From contig JAFSDP010000007.1 of assembly GCA_017436185.1 (NCBI GenBank), forward strand, positions 1-64,000: DNA of 64,000 nucleotides, read 5' to 3'. The notes under the pieces were generated by a model. That model saw nothing but the letters and a program-made list of their open reading frames with translations, made no database searches and was not told the DNA's origin. Positions 33,367 to 41,667 of this stretch are shown in pieces (within the stretch, counting starts at the first letter, position 1; the number at the start of each line of letters is the position of its first letter). Source of the stretch: Alistipes sp. (GTDB taxonomy: Bacteria; Bacteroidota; Bacteroidia; Bacteroidales; Rikenellaceae). The position numbers were made by a program, and so were the translations under genes.

Positions 33367-34626
33367 ATGAATGCAACCATTATAACCATTGGCGATGAGA
33401 TTCTGATTGGTCAAATCGTCGATACCAACTCCGTATCCATTGCCAAGCACCTCAACCGTTTGGGCATTGTGGTGCGTGAGAAGTGTTCGATTGGCGACAG
33501 CCGTGACGAAATCGTCCGTGCCATCCGCAGTGCCGAGGAGCAGACCGATCTCATCATCCTGACGGGCGGTCTGGGCCCCACGAAGGACGACATCACCAAA
33601 AAGACGCTGGCCGAGCTCTTCGATAGCCCGATGCGCTTCGATACGGCGGTGGCCGACCACGTGGAGCGGATGCTCACCGAGCGTGGCATCGCCTTCAACG
33701 CCCTCAACCGCTCGCAAGCCGAGGTGCCTGCCTGCTGCGAGGTGCTCTTCAACCACCACGGCACCGCCCCCGGTATGTGGTTCAACGACCACAATCGGGT
33801 CATCATTTCGCTGCCGGGTGTCCCCTACGAGATGGAGCACCTGATGAGCGACGAGGTGCTGCCCCGCCTCAAGGAGCGCTTCTCGTTGCGCCAAATCATC
33901 CACCGCACCCTCATCACCTCGGGGCTGGCCGAGTCGATGTTGGCCGAGCAAATCGAGGAGTGGGAGGAGGCGTTGCCCGACTACCTGCACCTGGCCTACC
34001 TCCCCTCGCCCGGGATGGTGCGTCTGCGCCTTTCGGCCTACGAGGTCGAGGAGCGCGAAGTGGGGGTCGAGATTGAGGAGGCGTTCGCCCGACTGAAACG
34101 CATTATCCCCGAGTATGTGGTTGGTTTTGAGACCGCTACCGTCGAGGAGCAGATTCATCGCATCCTTTGCGAAAACCATCTGACGCTGGCCGTAGCCGAG
34201 AGCTGCACGGGTGGCAAAATCGCCTCGAAATTCACCGCTATGGCGGGAGCCTCGGCCTACTTCCTGGCGGGCCTTACGACCTACTCGAACGAGGCGAAGG
34301 TGAATATCCTGGGGGTGGACGAGGAGCTCATCCGACAATACGGTGCCGTGAGCCGTGAGGTGGCCGAGGCGATGGCTCGGGGCGCACGCCGTGTGACGGG
34401 TGCCGACTACGCCATCTCGACCACCGGCATTGCCGGCCCGACGGGCGGCTCGGCCGAGAAGCCGGTCGGCACGGTCTGGTTCGGCATCGCCACGCCCCAC
34501 GCATCGAAGGCCGTCTGCTACCCCTCGGGCAGCGACCGAGGACAGATCATCGACCGTGCTTCGGCCTATGCCATACGGTTGTTGCGTGACACGTTGAAGG
34601 AAGAATTGGGCGAAAAATGCAAATAA
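33367..34626 (+). CDS. cinA: CinA-like nicotinamide mononucleotide deamidase
   Basis: 419 residues with two domains: an N-terminal MoaB/Mog-like domain (about 1-165; TIGDEILIGQIVDTNS, LTGGLGPTKDDITKK) and a C-terminal PncC-type amidohydrolase (about 255-415; LAVAESCTGGKIASKFT, STTGIAGPTGGSAEKPVGTVW). Bacterial two-domain CinA proteins hydrolyse ADP-ribose and deamidate NMN for NAD recycling; the competence link is historical. It starts 17 nt after pyrD. The rpmB promoter follows its stop. Confidence 0.93.
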   Translation: MNATIITIGDEILIGQIVDTNSVSIAKHLNRLGIVVREKCSIGDSRDEIVRAIRSAEEQTDLIILTGGLGPTKDDITKKTLAELFDSPMRFDTAVADHVERMLTERGIAFNALNRSQAEVPACCEVLFNHHGTAPGMWFNDHNRVIISLPGVPYEMEHLMSDEVLPRLKERFSLRQIIHRTLITSGLAESMLAEQIEEWEEALPDYLHLAYLPSPGMVRLRLSAYEVEEREVGVEIEEAFARLKRIIPEYVVGFETATVEEQIHRILCENHLTLAVAESCTGGKIASKFTAMAGASAYFLAGLTTYSNEAKVNILGVDEELIRQYGAVSREVAEAMARGARRVTGADYAISTTGIAGPTGGSAEKPVGTVWFGIATPHASKAVCYPSGSDRGQIIDRASAYAIRLLRDTLKEELGEKCK

Positions 34627-34662
34627 TTTTGCGTTTGGGTGCTTGAATTATGAATTTTTGCG

Positions 34663-34670
34663 TATATTTG
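34663..34670 (+). promoter_or_regulatory. -7 element of the rpmB operon
   Basis: TATATTTG, 44 nt before rpmB. A TTG at 34643-34645 is 17 nt upstream. The leader holds a small hairpin (CCC TTTC GGG). Confidence 0.65.
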
Positions 34671-34714
34671 CACTCCCTTTCGGGAATTATAATTAAAACA
34701 AAATTTAACGACAA

Positions 34715-34948
34715 ATGAAGGTTTGCGAAATCACCGGTAAGGTTGCGATGGTGGGCAACAATGTCTCGCACTCGCACCACAAGACCAAGCGCACGTTCAG
34801 TCCTAACCTGAAAACCAAGCGCTTCTGGTCGGAAGAAGAGGGCCGCTGGATCACCCTGAAGGTATCGGCAGCCGGTATGAAAACTATTAACAAGAAGGGT
34901 CTGGCCGTAGCTCTACGTGAGGCTGCTGCTGCAAAGAAGATCTACTAA
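34715..34948 (+). CDS. rpmB: 50S ribosomal protein L28
   Basis: 77 residues, highly basic. Family features: CEITGKVAMVGNNVSHSHHKTKRTFSPNL, then WITLKVSAAGMKTINKKGL. L28 is a structural protein of the large subunit. It starts the set rpmB-rpmG-DUF4295, spaced 17 and 12 nt apart. Confidence 0.97.
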   Translation: MKVCEITGKVAMVGNNVSHSHHKTKRTFSPNLKTKRFWSEEEGRWITLKVSAAGMKTINKKGLAVALREAAAAKKIY

Positions 34949-34965
34949 AAAAGCGTTTTTAAGAA

Positions 34966-35148
34966 ATGGCAAAGAAAGGTAACAGAGTGCAGGTCATCCT
35001 CGAGTGCACCGAGCAGCGTGAGAGTGGCGTTCCCGGAATGTCGCGTTACATCACCACCAAGAACAAGAAGAACACGCCCGAGCGTCTGGAGCGCAAGAAG
35101 TACAATCCCTACCTGAAGCGTGTAACGGTACATCGTGAAATTAAATAG
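34966..35148 (+). CDS. rpmG: 50S ribosomal protein L33
   Basis: 60 residues. The sequence [11 protein letters not shown] followed by [23 protein letters not shown] is that of bacterial L33. Only one Cys is left (in LECTEQ), so this is the zinc-free form. It lies near the E site of the large subunit. Confidence 0.97.
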   Translation: MAKKGNRVQVILECTEQRESGVPGMSRYITTKNKKNTPERLERKKYNPYLKRVTVHREIK

Positions 35149-35160
35149 TAAGTAAGTACT

Positions 35161-35319
35161 ATGGCAAAGAAAGTAGTAGCAACCCTGAAGACCGGTGCCG
35201 GTAAGCAGTTCACCAAGGTCATCAAGATGGTTAAGTCGGAGAAGACGGGTGCGTATATGTTCAAAGAGGCTATCGTTCCCAACGCCGAGATCAAAGAGTT
35301 CTTCGAGGAGAAGAAGTAG
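35161..35319 (+). CDS. DUF4295 family small basic protein, probable ribosomal protein
   Basis: 52 residues (MAKKVVATLKTGAGK... ending IKEFFEEKK), 12 nt after rpmG. Lys-rich, with the DUF4295 pattern KMVKSEKTGAYMFKE. It is conserved throughout Bacteroidetes immediately behind rpmB and rpmG. As I recall, the ribosome structure of a Flavobacterium revealed an extra large-subunit protein named bL38 and this family is the likely match; I cannot check this here. The context and size fit a ribosomal protein. A terminator follows 27 nt after the stop. Confidence 0.85.
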   Translation: MAKKVVATLKTGAGKQFTKVIKMVKSEKTGAYMFKEAIVPNAEIKEFFEEKK

Positions 35320-35346
35320 TATTTTAAGAGCTGAACCTCTTAAATA

Positions 35347-35382
35347 CAAAGGGCATCCAATTTGGGTGCCCTTTGTGTTTTT
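35347..35382 (+). terminator. Terminator of the rpmB-rpmG-DUF4295 operon
   Basis: CAAAGGGCATCC pairs with GGGTGCCCTTTG around AATTT, then TGTTTTT. Confidence 0.88.
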
Positions 35383-35421
35383 GGAGCATTCCAAAAACAC
35401 ATTTCAAAATTCAAAATTCAG

Positions 35422-35438
35422 AATTTAGAATTCAAAAT
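35422..35438 (+). repeat. AT-rich dispersed repeat, copy 3
   Basis: Core AATTTAGAATTCAAAAT as at 250-266 and on the minus strand at 6805-6821, embedded in further TTCAAAAT units from 35403. It lies 40 nt after the ribosomal operon terminator. Confidence 0.7.
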
Positions 35439-35508
35439 GAGAGACGACGCCACTGCCGAGGAACTGACCAAAGCGTTCAGAGGTCGTACAAAGTTACGAG
35501 TTTTAGGC

Positions 35509-35570
35509 AAAGTAAGCCCCGCAATCCCGGAGCATACCAGACGTATGTGAGGAGTTGCGGGGCTTGCTTT
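35509..35570. other. Long stem-loop with nested hairpin
   Basis: AAAGTAAGCCCCGCAA (35509-35524) pairs with TTGCGGGGCTTGCTTT (35555-35570), 15 of 16 positions complementary. The loop contains CATAC...GTATG. It lies downstream of the leftward gene 35603-36580 and may be its terminator, although no strong T-run follows on either strand. Confidence 0.5.
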
Positions 35571-35602
35571 AACGCCAAAATCGCTCTTTGTACGGCCTCC
35601 TG

Positions 35603-36580
35603 CTAAAACTTGTGAACGGCACGTACCAGGAACTTGTTCCACTTATCCACGTCGTACATCACATAGGGCGGTTGCAGGCCGAAGTGGGTGGTGAGGGCGA
35701 CGCGGTCGCTGTGCTCGGTGGAGGAGAAGTAGTAACACTTGTTGTCCATACGGGCGCCGTTGTGGTTCTTCAGGCTGTCGTTGAAGGCGATGCGGGCGTG
35801 GCGATCGTTGCGCAGACGGTTGCCGCCGTTGTAGTTGTTCGAGATGGTCAGCATCTCGTCAATCGAGGGCAGGTACCACCCCTCGCCCTTCTCGCGACAC
35901 CACTTGAAGGCGGGGAAGTTGTCCCACGAAAGGTTGTTGTCGGCAATGTATTTGGCTACGGCGGCCATATTGGCTGCGCCATCGGTGGTACTCGTGGCAC
36001 CCACCTCGCAAAGCGAGCCCTTGCGGAAGGTGCTCCAATCGATCATCACCTCGTCGAGCGAGAGGATAAGGCCGTGCTTGCCATCGGGAGTCACGTGGCA
36101 AATCACACCACGCACACCCATATAATCATAGTATTGACCCACCTCATAGGTCACCTCATAACCCACCGGCGCGGCAGGAGCAGGTGCGGGCTGCTGCACG
36201 GGTGCGGGCTGCGGAGCAGGAGTGGGTTGCTGCACGGGTGCAGGCTGCGGAGCGGGTGCGGGCTGCGGAGCGGGTGCGGGTGCAGGTGCAGGTGCAGGGG
36301 TCTCCTCGGCCTTTTTCGGGGCGGGAGCTGCGGGGGCAGCCTTCGTGTGGTTATAGTTCTCGACAAAGCCGTCGGCATAGCGGATGTAGCTGATCTGTGC
36401 CACGGGCAACACATAGGTCGGGCCGTTCGGGGCCGTGAAGCGCTTGTAGCGCACCGCCTCGGGAGACACCTCAACCACCTGGGCCTGAATACGTGTGCTA
36501 TCGGTCTTTACAACCAAATCCTGCGCCATTGCCACAACACCTGCCAGCAAGGCTGCCGTCAAGAATAGAAGTCTCTTCAT
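35603..36580 (-). CDS. Secreted two-domain protein (beta domain, P/A/Q linker, GWYLPS domain)
   Basis: 325 residues with a signal peptide (AMAQ, cleavage near residue 20). Domain B (about 21-75; VRYKRFTAPNGPTYVLP, YIRYADGFVEN) is followed by a Pro/Ala/Gln repeat linker (81-138) and domain A (about 150-325; GVRGVICHVTPDG, NMAAVAKYI, FPAFKWC, GWYLPS at 234-239). This is the reverse of the order in the 398-residue protein at 5562-6758. The function is unknown; the linker suggests a flexible tether in the periplasm or at the surface. It stands alone and leftward between DUF4295 and ftsY, interrupting an otherwise common rightward gene order. Confidence 0.75.
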   Translation of the reverse strand: MKRLLFLTAALLAGVVAMAQDLVVKTDSTRIQAQVVEVSPEAVRYKRFTAPNGPTYVLPVAQISYIRYADGFVENYNHTKAAPAAPAPKKAEETPAPAPAPAPAPQPAPAPQPAPVQQPTPAPQPAPVQQPAPAPAAPVGYEVTYEVGQYYDYMGVRGVICHVTPDGKHGLILSLDEVMIDWSTFRKGSLCEVGATSTTDGAANMAAVAKYIADNNLSWDNFPAFKWCREKGEGWYLPSIDEMLTISNNYNGGNRLRNDRHARIAFNDSLKNHNGARMDNKCYYFSSTEHSDRVALTTHFGLQPPYVMYDVDKWNKFLVRAVHKF

Positions 36581-36638
36581 ATCGTTAAAATCGCATTTCT
36601 ATTTGGTAAAGATAACGCTTTTTTTCAAACATTCTTAC

Positions 36639-36646
36639 TATCTTTG
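36639..36646 (+). promoter_or_regulatory. -7 element of ftsY-rimO
   Basis: TATCTTTG, 28 nt before the ftsY start. Confidence 0.6.
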
Positions 36647-36674
36647 CACAAATTAACCACTTATAAACGCAATT

Positions 36675-37727
36675 ATGGGATTCTTCGATATTTTCAAAAA
36701 GAAACCGACTCCCGCTGTGACCACCCCGGAGGAGGGCGCAACCGTGGAGCAGACCGCCGAGCCCTCGGCCGAGGAGCAGGCGCAACAAGCCGTTGAGCAG
36801 CAGGAGCTTTCGGCAGGTTTAGAGAAGACCAAATCGGGCTTCTTCTCGAAGCTGGCCCGTGCCGTAGCGGGTCGCTCGACCATCGATATGGATGTATTGG
36901 ACGACCTGGAGGAGGTGCTCATCACCTCGGATGTGGGTGTGGAGACCACCGTCAAGATCATTGAACGCATCGAGGCCCGTGTGGCCCGTGACAAATACCT
37001 CGGCACGGCCGAGTTACAGGAGATGTTGCGTGAGGAGATTGTCGCCCTGATGGACGAGGCCCACGCCACGGAGGGCAACTTCGGACTGGATGCCAAGTCC
37101 GGTGAGCCGTATGTGGTGATGGTGGTTGGCGTGAATGGTGCCGGCAAGACCACGACCATCGGCAAGCTGGCTGCCCAGCTCAAGAAGGCGGGCAAGAAGG
37201 TATGGATTGGTGCGGCCGATACGTTCCGTGCCGCCGCCATCGACCAGTTGCAGGTGTGGGCCGATCGCTCGGGGGCGACGATGATTCGCCAGGAGATGGG
37301 CTCCGACCCCGCCTCGGTGGCCTACGACACGTTGCAGTCGGCCAAGGCCAACGGTGCCGACGTGGTGTTGATTGACACGGCAGGCCGTCTGCACAACAAA
37401 ATCGGTCTGATGAACGAGCTGACGAAGATTCGCAACGTGATGAGCAAGGTTATCCCCGACGCTCCCCACGAGGTGATGCTCGTGCTGGACGGCTCGACGG
37501 GCCAGAACGCCTTTGAGCAGGCCAAGCAGTTCACCCAGGCCACGCAGGTTACCTCGCTGGCCATCACCAAGCTCGACGGCACGGCCAAGGGCGGTGTGGT
37601 GATCGGCATCAGCGACCAATTCCACATTCCGGTACGCTACATCGGCATCGGTGAGGGCATCGACCAGCTGCGCATCTTTGACCGCCGAGACTTCATCAAC
37701 GCCCTGTTTGGCAATGAAAAAAATTAA
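36675..37727 (+). CDS. ftsY: Signal recognition particle receptor FtsY
   Basis: 350 residues. An acidic Glu/Gln-rich N-terminal region (about 10-55) precedes the SRP GTPase NG domain: N domain helices, then P-loop [15 protein letters not shown] with Lys158, insertion box [21 protein letters not shown] (G3) and [10 protein letters not shown] (G4). FtsY docks ribosome-SRP complexes at the inner membrane for co-translational insertion. rimO begins inside its last codons (14 nt overlap), so the two are translationally coupled. Confidence 0.96.
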   Translation: MGFFDIFKKKPTPAVTTPEEGATVEQTAEPSAEEQAQQAVEQQELSAGLEKTKSGFFSKLARAVAGRSTIDMDVLDDLEEVLITSDVGVETTVKIIERIEARVARDKYLGTAELQEMLREEIVALMDEAHATEGNFGLDAKSGEPYVVMVVGVNGAGKTTTIGKLAAQLKKAGKKVWIGAADTFRAAAIDQLQVWADRSGATMIRQEMGSDPASVAYDTLQSAKANGADVVLIDTAGRLHNKIGLMNELTKIRNVMSKVIPDAPHEVMLVLDGSTGQNAFEQAKQFTQATQVTSLAITKLDGTAKGGVVIGISDQFHIPVRYIGIGEGIDQLRIFDRRDFINALFGNEKN

Positions 37728-39009
37728 CGTCATCACCCTCGGCTGCTCCAAGAATACGGTCGATTCGGAGCACCTGATGGCTCGCCTCGCCGCCGCCGGC
37801 TACGAAGTGCGCTTCGACAGCGACCGAACAGATGCCAAGGTGGTGGTTATCAACACCTGCGGCTTCATTGGCGATGCCAAAGCCGAGTCGATTGAGTTGA
37901 TTCTGCAAGCGGTCGAGGCGAAGCGTGCGGGGCGCATCGAGGAGCTCTTTGTGATGGGCTGCCTCTCGGAGCGTTATGCCGACGAGCTGCGTGAGGAGAT
38001 TCCCGAGGTGGACGGCTACTTCGGTGCCCGCACCTGGGACGACATCATCCGCCGACTGGGGGCTGCCGAAGACGAGGAGCTTGCAACCGAGCGTCACCTG
38101 ACGACGCCGAACCACTACGCCTACCTAAAAATCTCGGAAGGTTGCAACTGGAAGTGCGGCTACTGCGCCATTCCTCTCATTCGTGGCGAGCACCGCTCGG
38201 TGAGAATGGAGGAACTGGAGGAGGAGGCCCGCAAGTTGGCCGACAAGGGAGTTAAGGAGCTGATTATCATCGCCCAAGATTCCACCTACTACGGCATCGA
38301 CCTCTACGGCAAGCGGATGCTTGGCGAGCTGTTGCGCCGCCTGTGCCGCATCGAGAAGTTGCAGTGGATTCGCCTCCACTACGCCTACCCTGCCGCCTTC
38401 CCCGAGGAGGTGATCGAGGTGATGGCCACCGAGCCGAAGATCTGCAAATACCTCGACATTCCCTTCCAACACATCTCGGACAACCAACTCTCGGCGATGT
38501 TGCGTCGCCACACCAAGGCCGAGGCGATGGAGTTAATCGAAAAGCTCCGCAGCCGCATCCCCGACTTAGCCCTGCGTACTACCCTGCTGGTGGGCTATCC
38601 GGGCGAGACGGAGGCCGACTTCAAGGAGCTGTGCGACTTTGTGCGCAAGGTGCGCTTCGAGCGTCTGGGCGTCTTCCCCTACTCGGAGGAGGAGGGAACC
38701 TACTCGGCCCTCAAGCTGCGTGACGACATCCCCGACGAGGTGAAGCAGGAGCGTGCCGACCACATCATGGCCCTCCAACGCCAAATCGCCTCGCAGCTCA
38801 ATGCCGAGCGTGTGGGGCGCACCGAACGGGTCATCATCGATGGTCGTCAGGGCGATTTCTACGTGGCTCGCTCCGAGTACGACTCCCCCGAGGTGGATCA
38901 GGAGATTCTGATTCCGGCAGACGGGAAGCGTCTGCTGCGTGGTCGTTTCTACAATGTAACCATCACGGATTCAGCCGACTACGACCTTTACGGAGAGGTT
39001 GTTCGCTAA
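37714..39009 (+). CDS. rimO: Ribosomal protein S12 methylthiotransferase
   Basis: 431 residues from [19 protein letters not shown], whose Cys belongs to the N-terminal UPF0004 cluster (other Cys in INTCGF and VMGCLSERY). The radical SAM motif is EGCNWKCGYCAIP (CxxxCxxC), then the TIM barrel and a C-terminal TRAM domain. RimO adds a methylthio group to Asp of S12 (Asp89 in E. coli). LGCSKN rather than the LGCQMN of MiaB-type enzymes supports RimO. It overlaps ftsY by 14 nt. Confidence 0.94.
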   Translation: MKKINVITLGCSKNTVDSEHLMARLAAAGYEVRFDSDRTDAKVVVINTCGFIGDAKAESIELILQAVEAKRAGRIEELFVMGCLSERYADELREEIPEVDGYFGARTWDDIIRRLGAAEDEELATERHLTTPNHYAYLKISEGCNWKCGYCAIPLIRGEHRSVRMEELEEEARKLADKGVKELIIIAQDSTYYGIDLYGKRMLGELLRRLCRIEKLQWIRLHYAYPAAFPEEVIEVMATEPKICKYLDIPFQHISDNQLSAMLRRHTKAEAMELIEKLRSRIPDLALRTTLLVGYPGETEADFKELCDFVRKVRFERLGVFPYSEEEGTYSALKLRDDIPDEVKQERADHIMALQRQIASQLNAERVGRTERVIIDGRQGDFYVARSEYDSPEVDQEILIPADGKRLLRGRFYNVTITDSADYDLYGEVVR

Positions 39010-39048
39010 CCCTCCCGGAACGCATTACGACAAGAAAGTAAATTTTTC

Positions 39049-39079
39049 TTGCATTTTTGTATATTTTTTCCTACCTTTG
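39049..39079 (+). promoter_or_regulatory. Promoter of the coiled-coil/zapA pair
   Basis: TTG at 39049-39051, 20 nt spacer, TACCTTTG at 39072-39079, 29 nt before the ATG at 39109. Confidence 0.7.
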
Positions 39080-39108
39080 AATGGGAAAAATTTAATTTCA
39101 ACCGAGCT

Positions 39109-39405
39109 ATGGCCGAGAAGAACATCATCCGTACCCTCAAGGGTCGTGTGCGTGAGCTGATGACAGATCACCAGCGACTCGTGACGTTGTGTGCCGAGAT
39201 GGAGTCCGAGCTGGCCGCCCTGCGTGCCGAGAAGCGCACCCTCGAAGAGGAGCAGAAACGCCTCCAAGCGGAGCTGCAGCGCAAGGAGCTGGGCGAGGGG
39301 CTGAGTGGAGATAGCCGTAATCGAGATAAAGCTCGAGCACGTGTCAACCGTCTAATGCGGGAGGTCGATAAGTGTATCGCGCTGGTCGGGGCTCTGGAGA
39401 AGTAA
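39109..39405 (+). CDS. Small coiled-coil protein upstream of zapA
   Basis: 98 residues from MAEKNIIRTLKG; the frame is open upstream but crosses the promoter. It is nearly all helix, with a strong Glu/Leu/Arg heptad pattern at about 15-65 (CAEMESELAALRAEK, LEEEQKRLQAELQRKE). It has no signal peptide. Position and structure recall the ZapB-like coiled-coil partners of ZapA, and similar small proteins precede zapA in other Bacteroidetes, but no family signature proves it. zapA starts 45 nt after its stop. Confidence 0.7.
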   Translation: MAEKNIIRTLKGRVRELMTDHQRLVTLCAEMESELAALRAEKRTLEEEQKRLQAELQRKELGEGLSGDSRNRDKARARVNRLMREVDKCIALVGALEK

Positions 39406-39450
39406 CCCGATTGCTGAGGAACGAGAATACCGTAAGTGACTGAAACAAAG

Positions 39451-39753
39451 ATGGATAACAAATTGGCAATTACGCTGAAAATTGCAGGTGGCGTCTATAA
39501 GTTCACCATCGACCGCGAGAAGGAGGAGGCCTATCGCCTCGCCGAGCGGGAGGTAAACAGCTACCTGGCACAGAGTAAGCAGAAGAAGATCAAAGGCTGG
39601 GGCGATATGGACTACCTGGCCATTGCCGCTTTGAACTTTGCCATCACCAACATCAATATGCGCCAAAGCCGTGAGGTGAGTAGCGACGAGGTGGGCCAAC
39701 TGGAGGCCCTCGACAGCGAGGTACGCCAATACCTCGAAAAACAGATCAAATAG
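39451..39753 (+). CDS. zapA: Cell division protein ZapA
   Basis: 100 residues from the ATG at 39451 (a GTG five codons upstream is possible). The N-terminal globular part (LAITLKIAGGVYKFTIDREKEEAYRLAEREVN) and the following helix (DYLAIAALNFAITNINMRQ) match ZapA, which bundles FtsZ filaments at midcell. A probable 6S RNA gene and rny follow. Confidence 0.88.
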   Translation: MDNKLAITLKIAGGVYKFTIDREKEEAYRLAEREVNSYLAQSKQKKIKGWGDMDYLAIAALNFAITNINMRQSREVSSDEVGQLEALDSEVRQYLEKQIK

Positions 39754-39825
39754 TACCGCTCCCTTGGTTGCCAAGCGGCAAGAGAGGAGTGCTTAACCGG
39801 TTCTTTTACATACCCAAGAAATCTA

Positions 39826-40023
39826 CCCGCATAGATTCCTTATAGCTTTGCGAAACTGAACACTTTTTATATTGGGGCAACGTGCGGCGCTTCAAAATCA
39901 GGCCTTAACCCTTCGGGGTGTCGCTCCGGCGGCCGTTGGAAGATTGCGATTGTCGGCGACCCTACTCATGACAATCTTTGCAGATTCGTCAAACAATCCT
40001 AAGGAATCTTATGCGGTTTTTTT
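39826..40023 (+). ncRNA. ssrS: Probable 6S RNA (RNA polymerase regulator)
   Basis: 319 nt without coding capacity separate zapA and rny. Within them, CCGCATA-GATTCCTTA (39827-39842) pairs with TAAGGAATC-TTATGCGG (40000-40016) with one bulge, followed by TTTTTTT, giving a molecule of about 195 nt closed end to end, the size and rod-like plan of 6S RNA. A second stem (TTTGCGAA 39847-39854 with TTCG.CAAA 39985-39993), a 3'-side hairpin (GATTGTC/GACAATC), an upper stem (CAACG.GC/GCCGTTG) and a TTCG-capped loop (ACCCTTCGGGGT) follow. The left strand contains TAGCTTTG, a perfect -7 consensus, as promoter mimicry would require. The location behind zapA also suits 6S. No covariance model was run. Confidence 0.72.
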
Positions 40024-40072
40024 GTAACATAAAACACGATATACAAACCACTTAAACACAGACATTACAACT

Positions 40073-41617
40073 ATGAATACCGTTCTTGTCGCCGTGGTTG
40101 CGGCCATCGTGGGTATTGCAATCTATGCCGTGGTTACCAATATGATAGCCAAGACCTCGATTCGCAAGCGCCGCGAAGCCGCCCTCAAAGAGGCAGAAGC
40201 CGAAGGCGAAATGATTAAAAAAGAGAAGATTCTGCAAGCCAAGGAGCGCTTTATGCAGCTCAAGAGCGAGCACGATCGCCAATTCAACGAGCGCAACCAG
40301 CGCTTGCAGCAGAGCGAGCAGCGTGCCAAGCAACTGGAGCAGAGCCTCCAGAGCAAGGAGCGTGAGCTGGAGCAGCGCATAAAGGAGACCGAGCGTCTGC
40401 GTGAGCAGATGCAGGGCCAGATGCAGCTCCTCGAGCACAAACGTGAGGAGTTGGAGCAGGTACGCCGTGAGCAGAATGTACGTTTGGAGCAGATTTCGGG
40501 CATGAGCTCGGAGGAGGCCAAGAACATCCTGATCGAGAATATGAAGGCCGAGGCCAAGAGCGAGGCTCAGGCCTACATCAACGAGACCATCGAGGAGGCC
40601 AAGATGTCGGCCACCAAGGAGGCCAAGCGCATCATCGTGGCCTCGATTCAGCGTGTGGCCACCGAGACGGCCATCGAGAATGCCGTGACGGTCTTCAACA
40701 TCGAGAGCGACGAGGTCAAAGGTCGCATCATCGGCCGTGAGGGTCGCAACATCCGTGCCCTGGAGGCCGCTACGGGCATCGAAATCATCGTCGATGACAC
40801 CCCCGAGGCCATCATCCTGAGCGGCTTCGACCCCGTGCGTCGTGAGATTGCCCGCCTCGCCCTGCACCAGCTCGTGACCGACGGCCGCATCCACCCCGCC
40901 CGCATCGAGGAGGTGGTTGCCAAGGTCAAGAAGCAGATCGAGGAGGAGATCGTCGAGGTGGGTAAGCGCACCGCCATCGATCTGGGTATCCACGGCCTGC
41001 ACCCCGAGCTGATTCGCCTCATCGGTAAGATGAAGTACCGCTCGTCGTATGGTCAGAACCTCTTGCAGCATGCCCGTGAGACGGCCAACCTGGCAGGTAT
41101 TATGGCTGCCGAGCTGGGTCTGAACCCCAAGATTGCCCGCCGTGCCGGTCTGTTGCACGACATTGGTAAGGTGCCCGATGACGAGCCGGAGCTGCCGCAC
41201 GCACTCATCGGTATGAAGCTCGCCGAGAAGTTCAAGGAGAAGGCCGAGGTATGCAACGCCATCGGTGCCCACCACGACGAGCTGGAGATGACCTCGCTCA
41301 TCGCCCCCATCATTCAGGTCTGCGACGCCATTTCGGGTGCCCGCCCGGGTGCCCGTCGTGAGGTGGTCGAGAGCTACATCAAGCGCCTGAAGGAGATGGA
41401 GGATATCGCCCTCTCCTACCCGGGTGTGGTGAAGACCTACGCCATCCAGGCGGGTCGTGAGCTGCGTGTCATCGTCGGTGCCGACAAACTTTCTGACCAG
41501 GAGGCCGAGAGCCTGTCGCACGACATCGCAAAGAAGATCCAAGACGAAATGACGTATCCGGGCCAAGTAAAGATTACGGTAATCCGTGAGACCCGTGCCG
41601 TTTCGTACGCGAAGTAA
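40073..41617 (+). CDS. rny: Ribonuclease Y
   Basis: 514 residues: N-terminal membrane helix (about 2-23), long charged coiled coil (about 30-190), KH domain (about 205-270; [37 protein letters not shown]) and HD domain with His362-Asp363 in [11 protein letters not shown]. It is a membrane-bound endoribonuclease that starts mRNA decay. The last 20 codons ([19 protein letters not shown]) are the start of a 156-bp tandem repeat that continues past the stop codon. The start at 40073 gives the membrane helix; a leader of about 50 nt separates it from the 6S terminator. Confidence 0.95.
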   Translation: MNTVLVAVVAAIVGIAIYAVVTNMIAKTSIRKRREAALKEAEAEGEMIKKEKILQAKERFMQLKSEHDRQFNERNQRLQQSEQRAKQLEQSLQSKERELEQRIKETERLREQMQGQMQLLEHKREELEQVRREQNVRLEQISGMSSEEAKNILIENMKAEAKSEAQAYINETIEEAKMSATKEAKRIIVASIQRVATETAIENAVTVFNIESDEVKGRIIGREGRNIRALEAATGIEIIVDDTPEAIILSGFDPVRREIARLALHQLVTDGRIHPARIEEVVAKVKKQIEEEIVEVGKRTAIDLGIHGLHPELIRLIGKMKYRSSYGQNLLQHARETANLAGIMAAELGLNPKIARRAGLLHDIGKVPDDEPELPHALIGMKLAEKFKEKAEVCNAIGAHHDELEMTSLIAPIIQVCDAISGARPGARREVVESYIKRLKEMEDIALSYPGVVKTYAIQAGRELRVIVGADKLSDQEAESLSHDIAKKIQDEMTYPGQVKITVIRETRAVSYAK

Positions 41618-41667
41618 GGTTTGTGCCACCGGATACGCCATTCGGTGACATAGACAATCCCTCCAAA

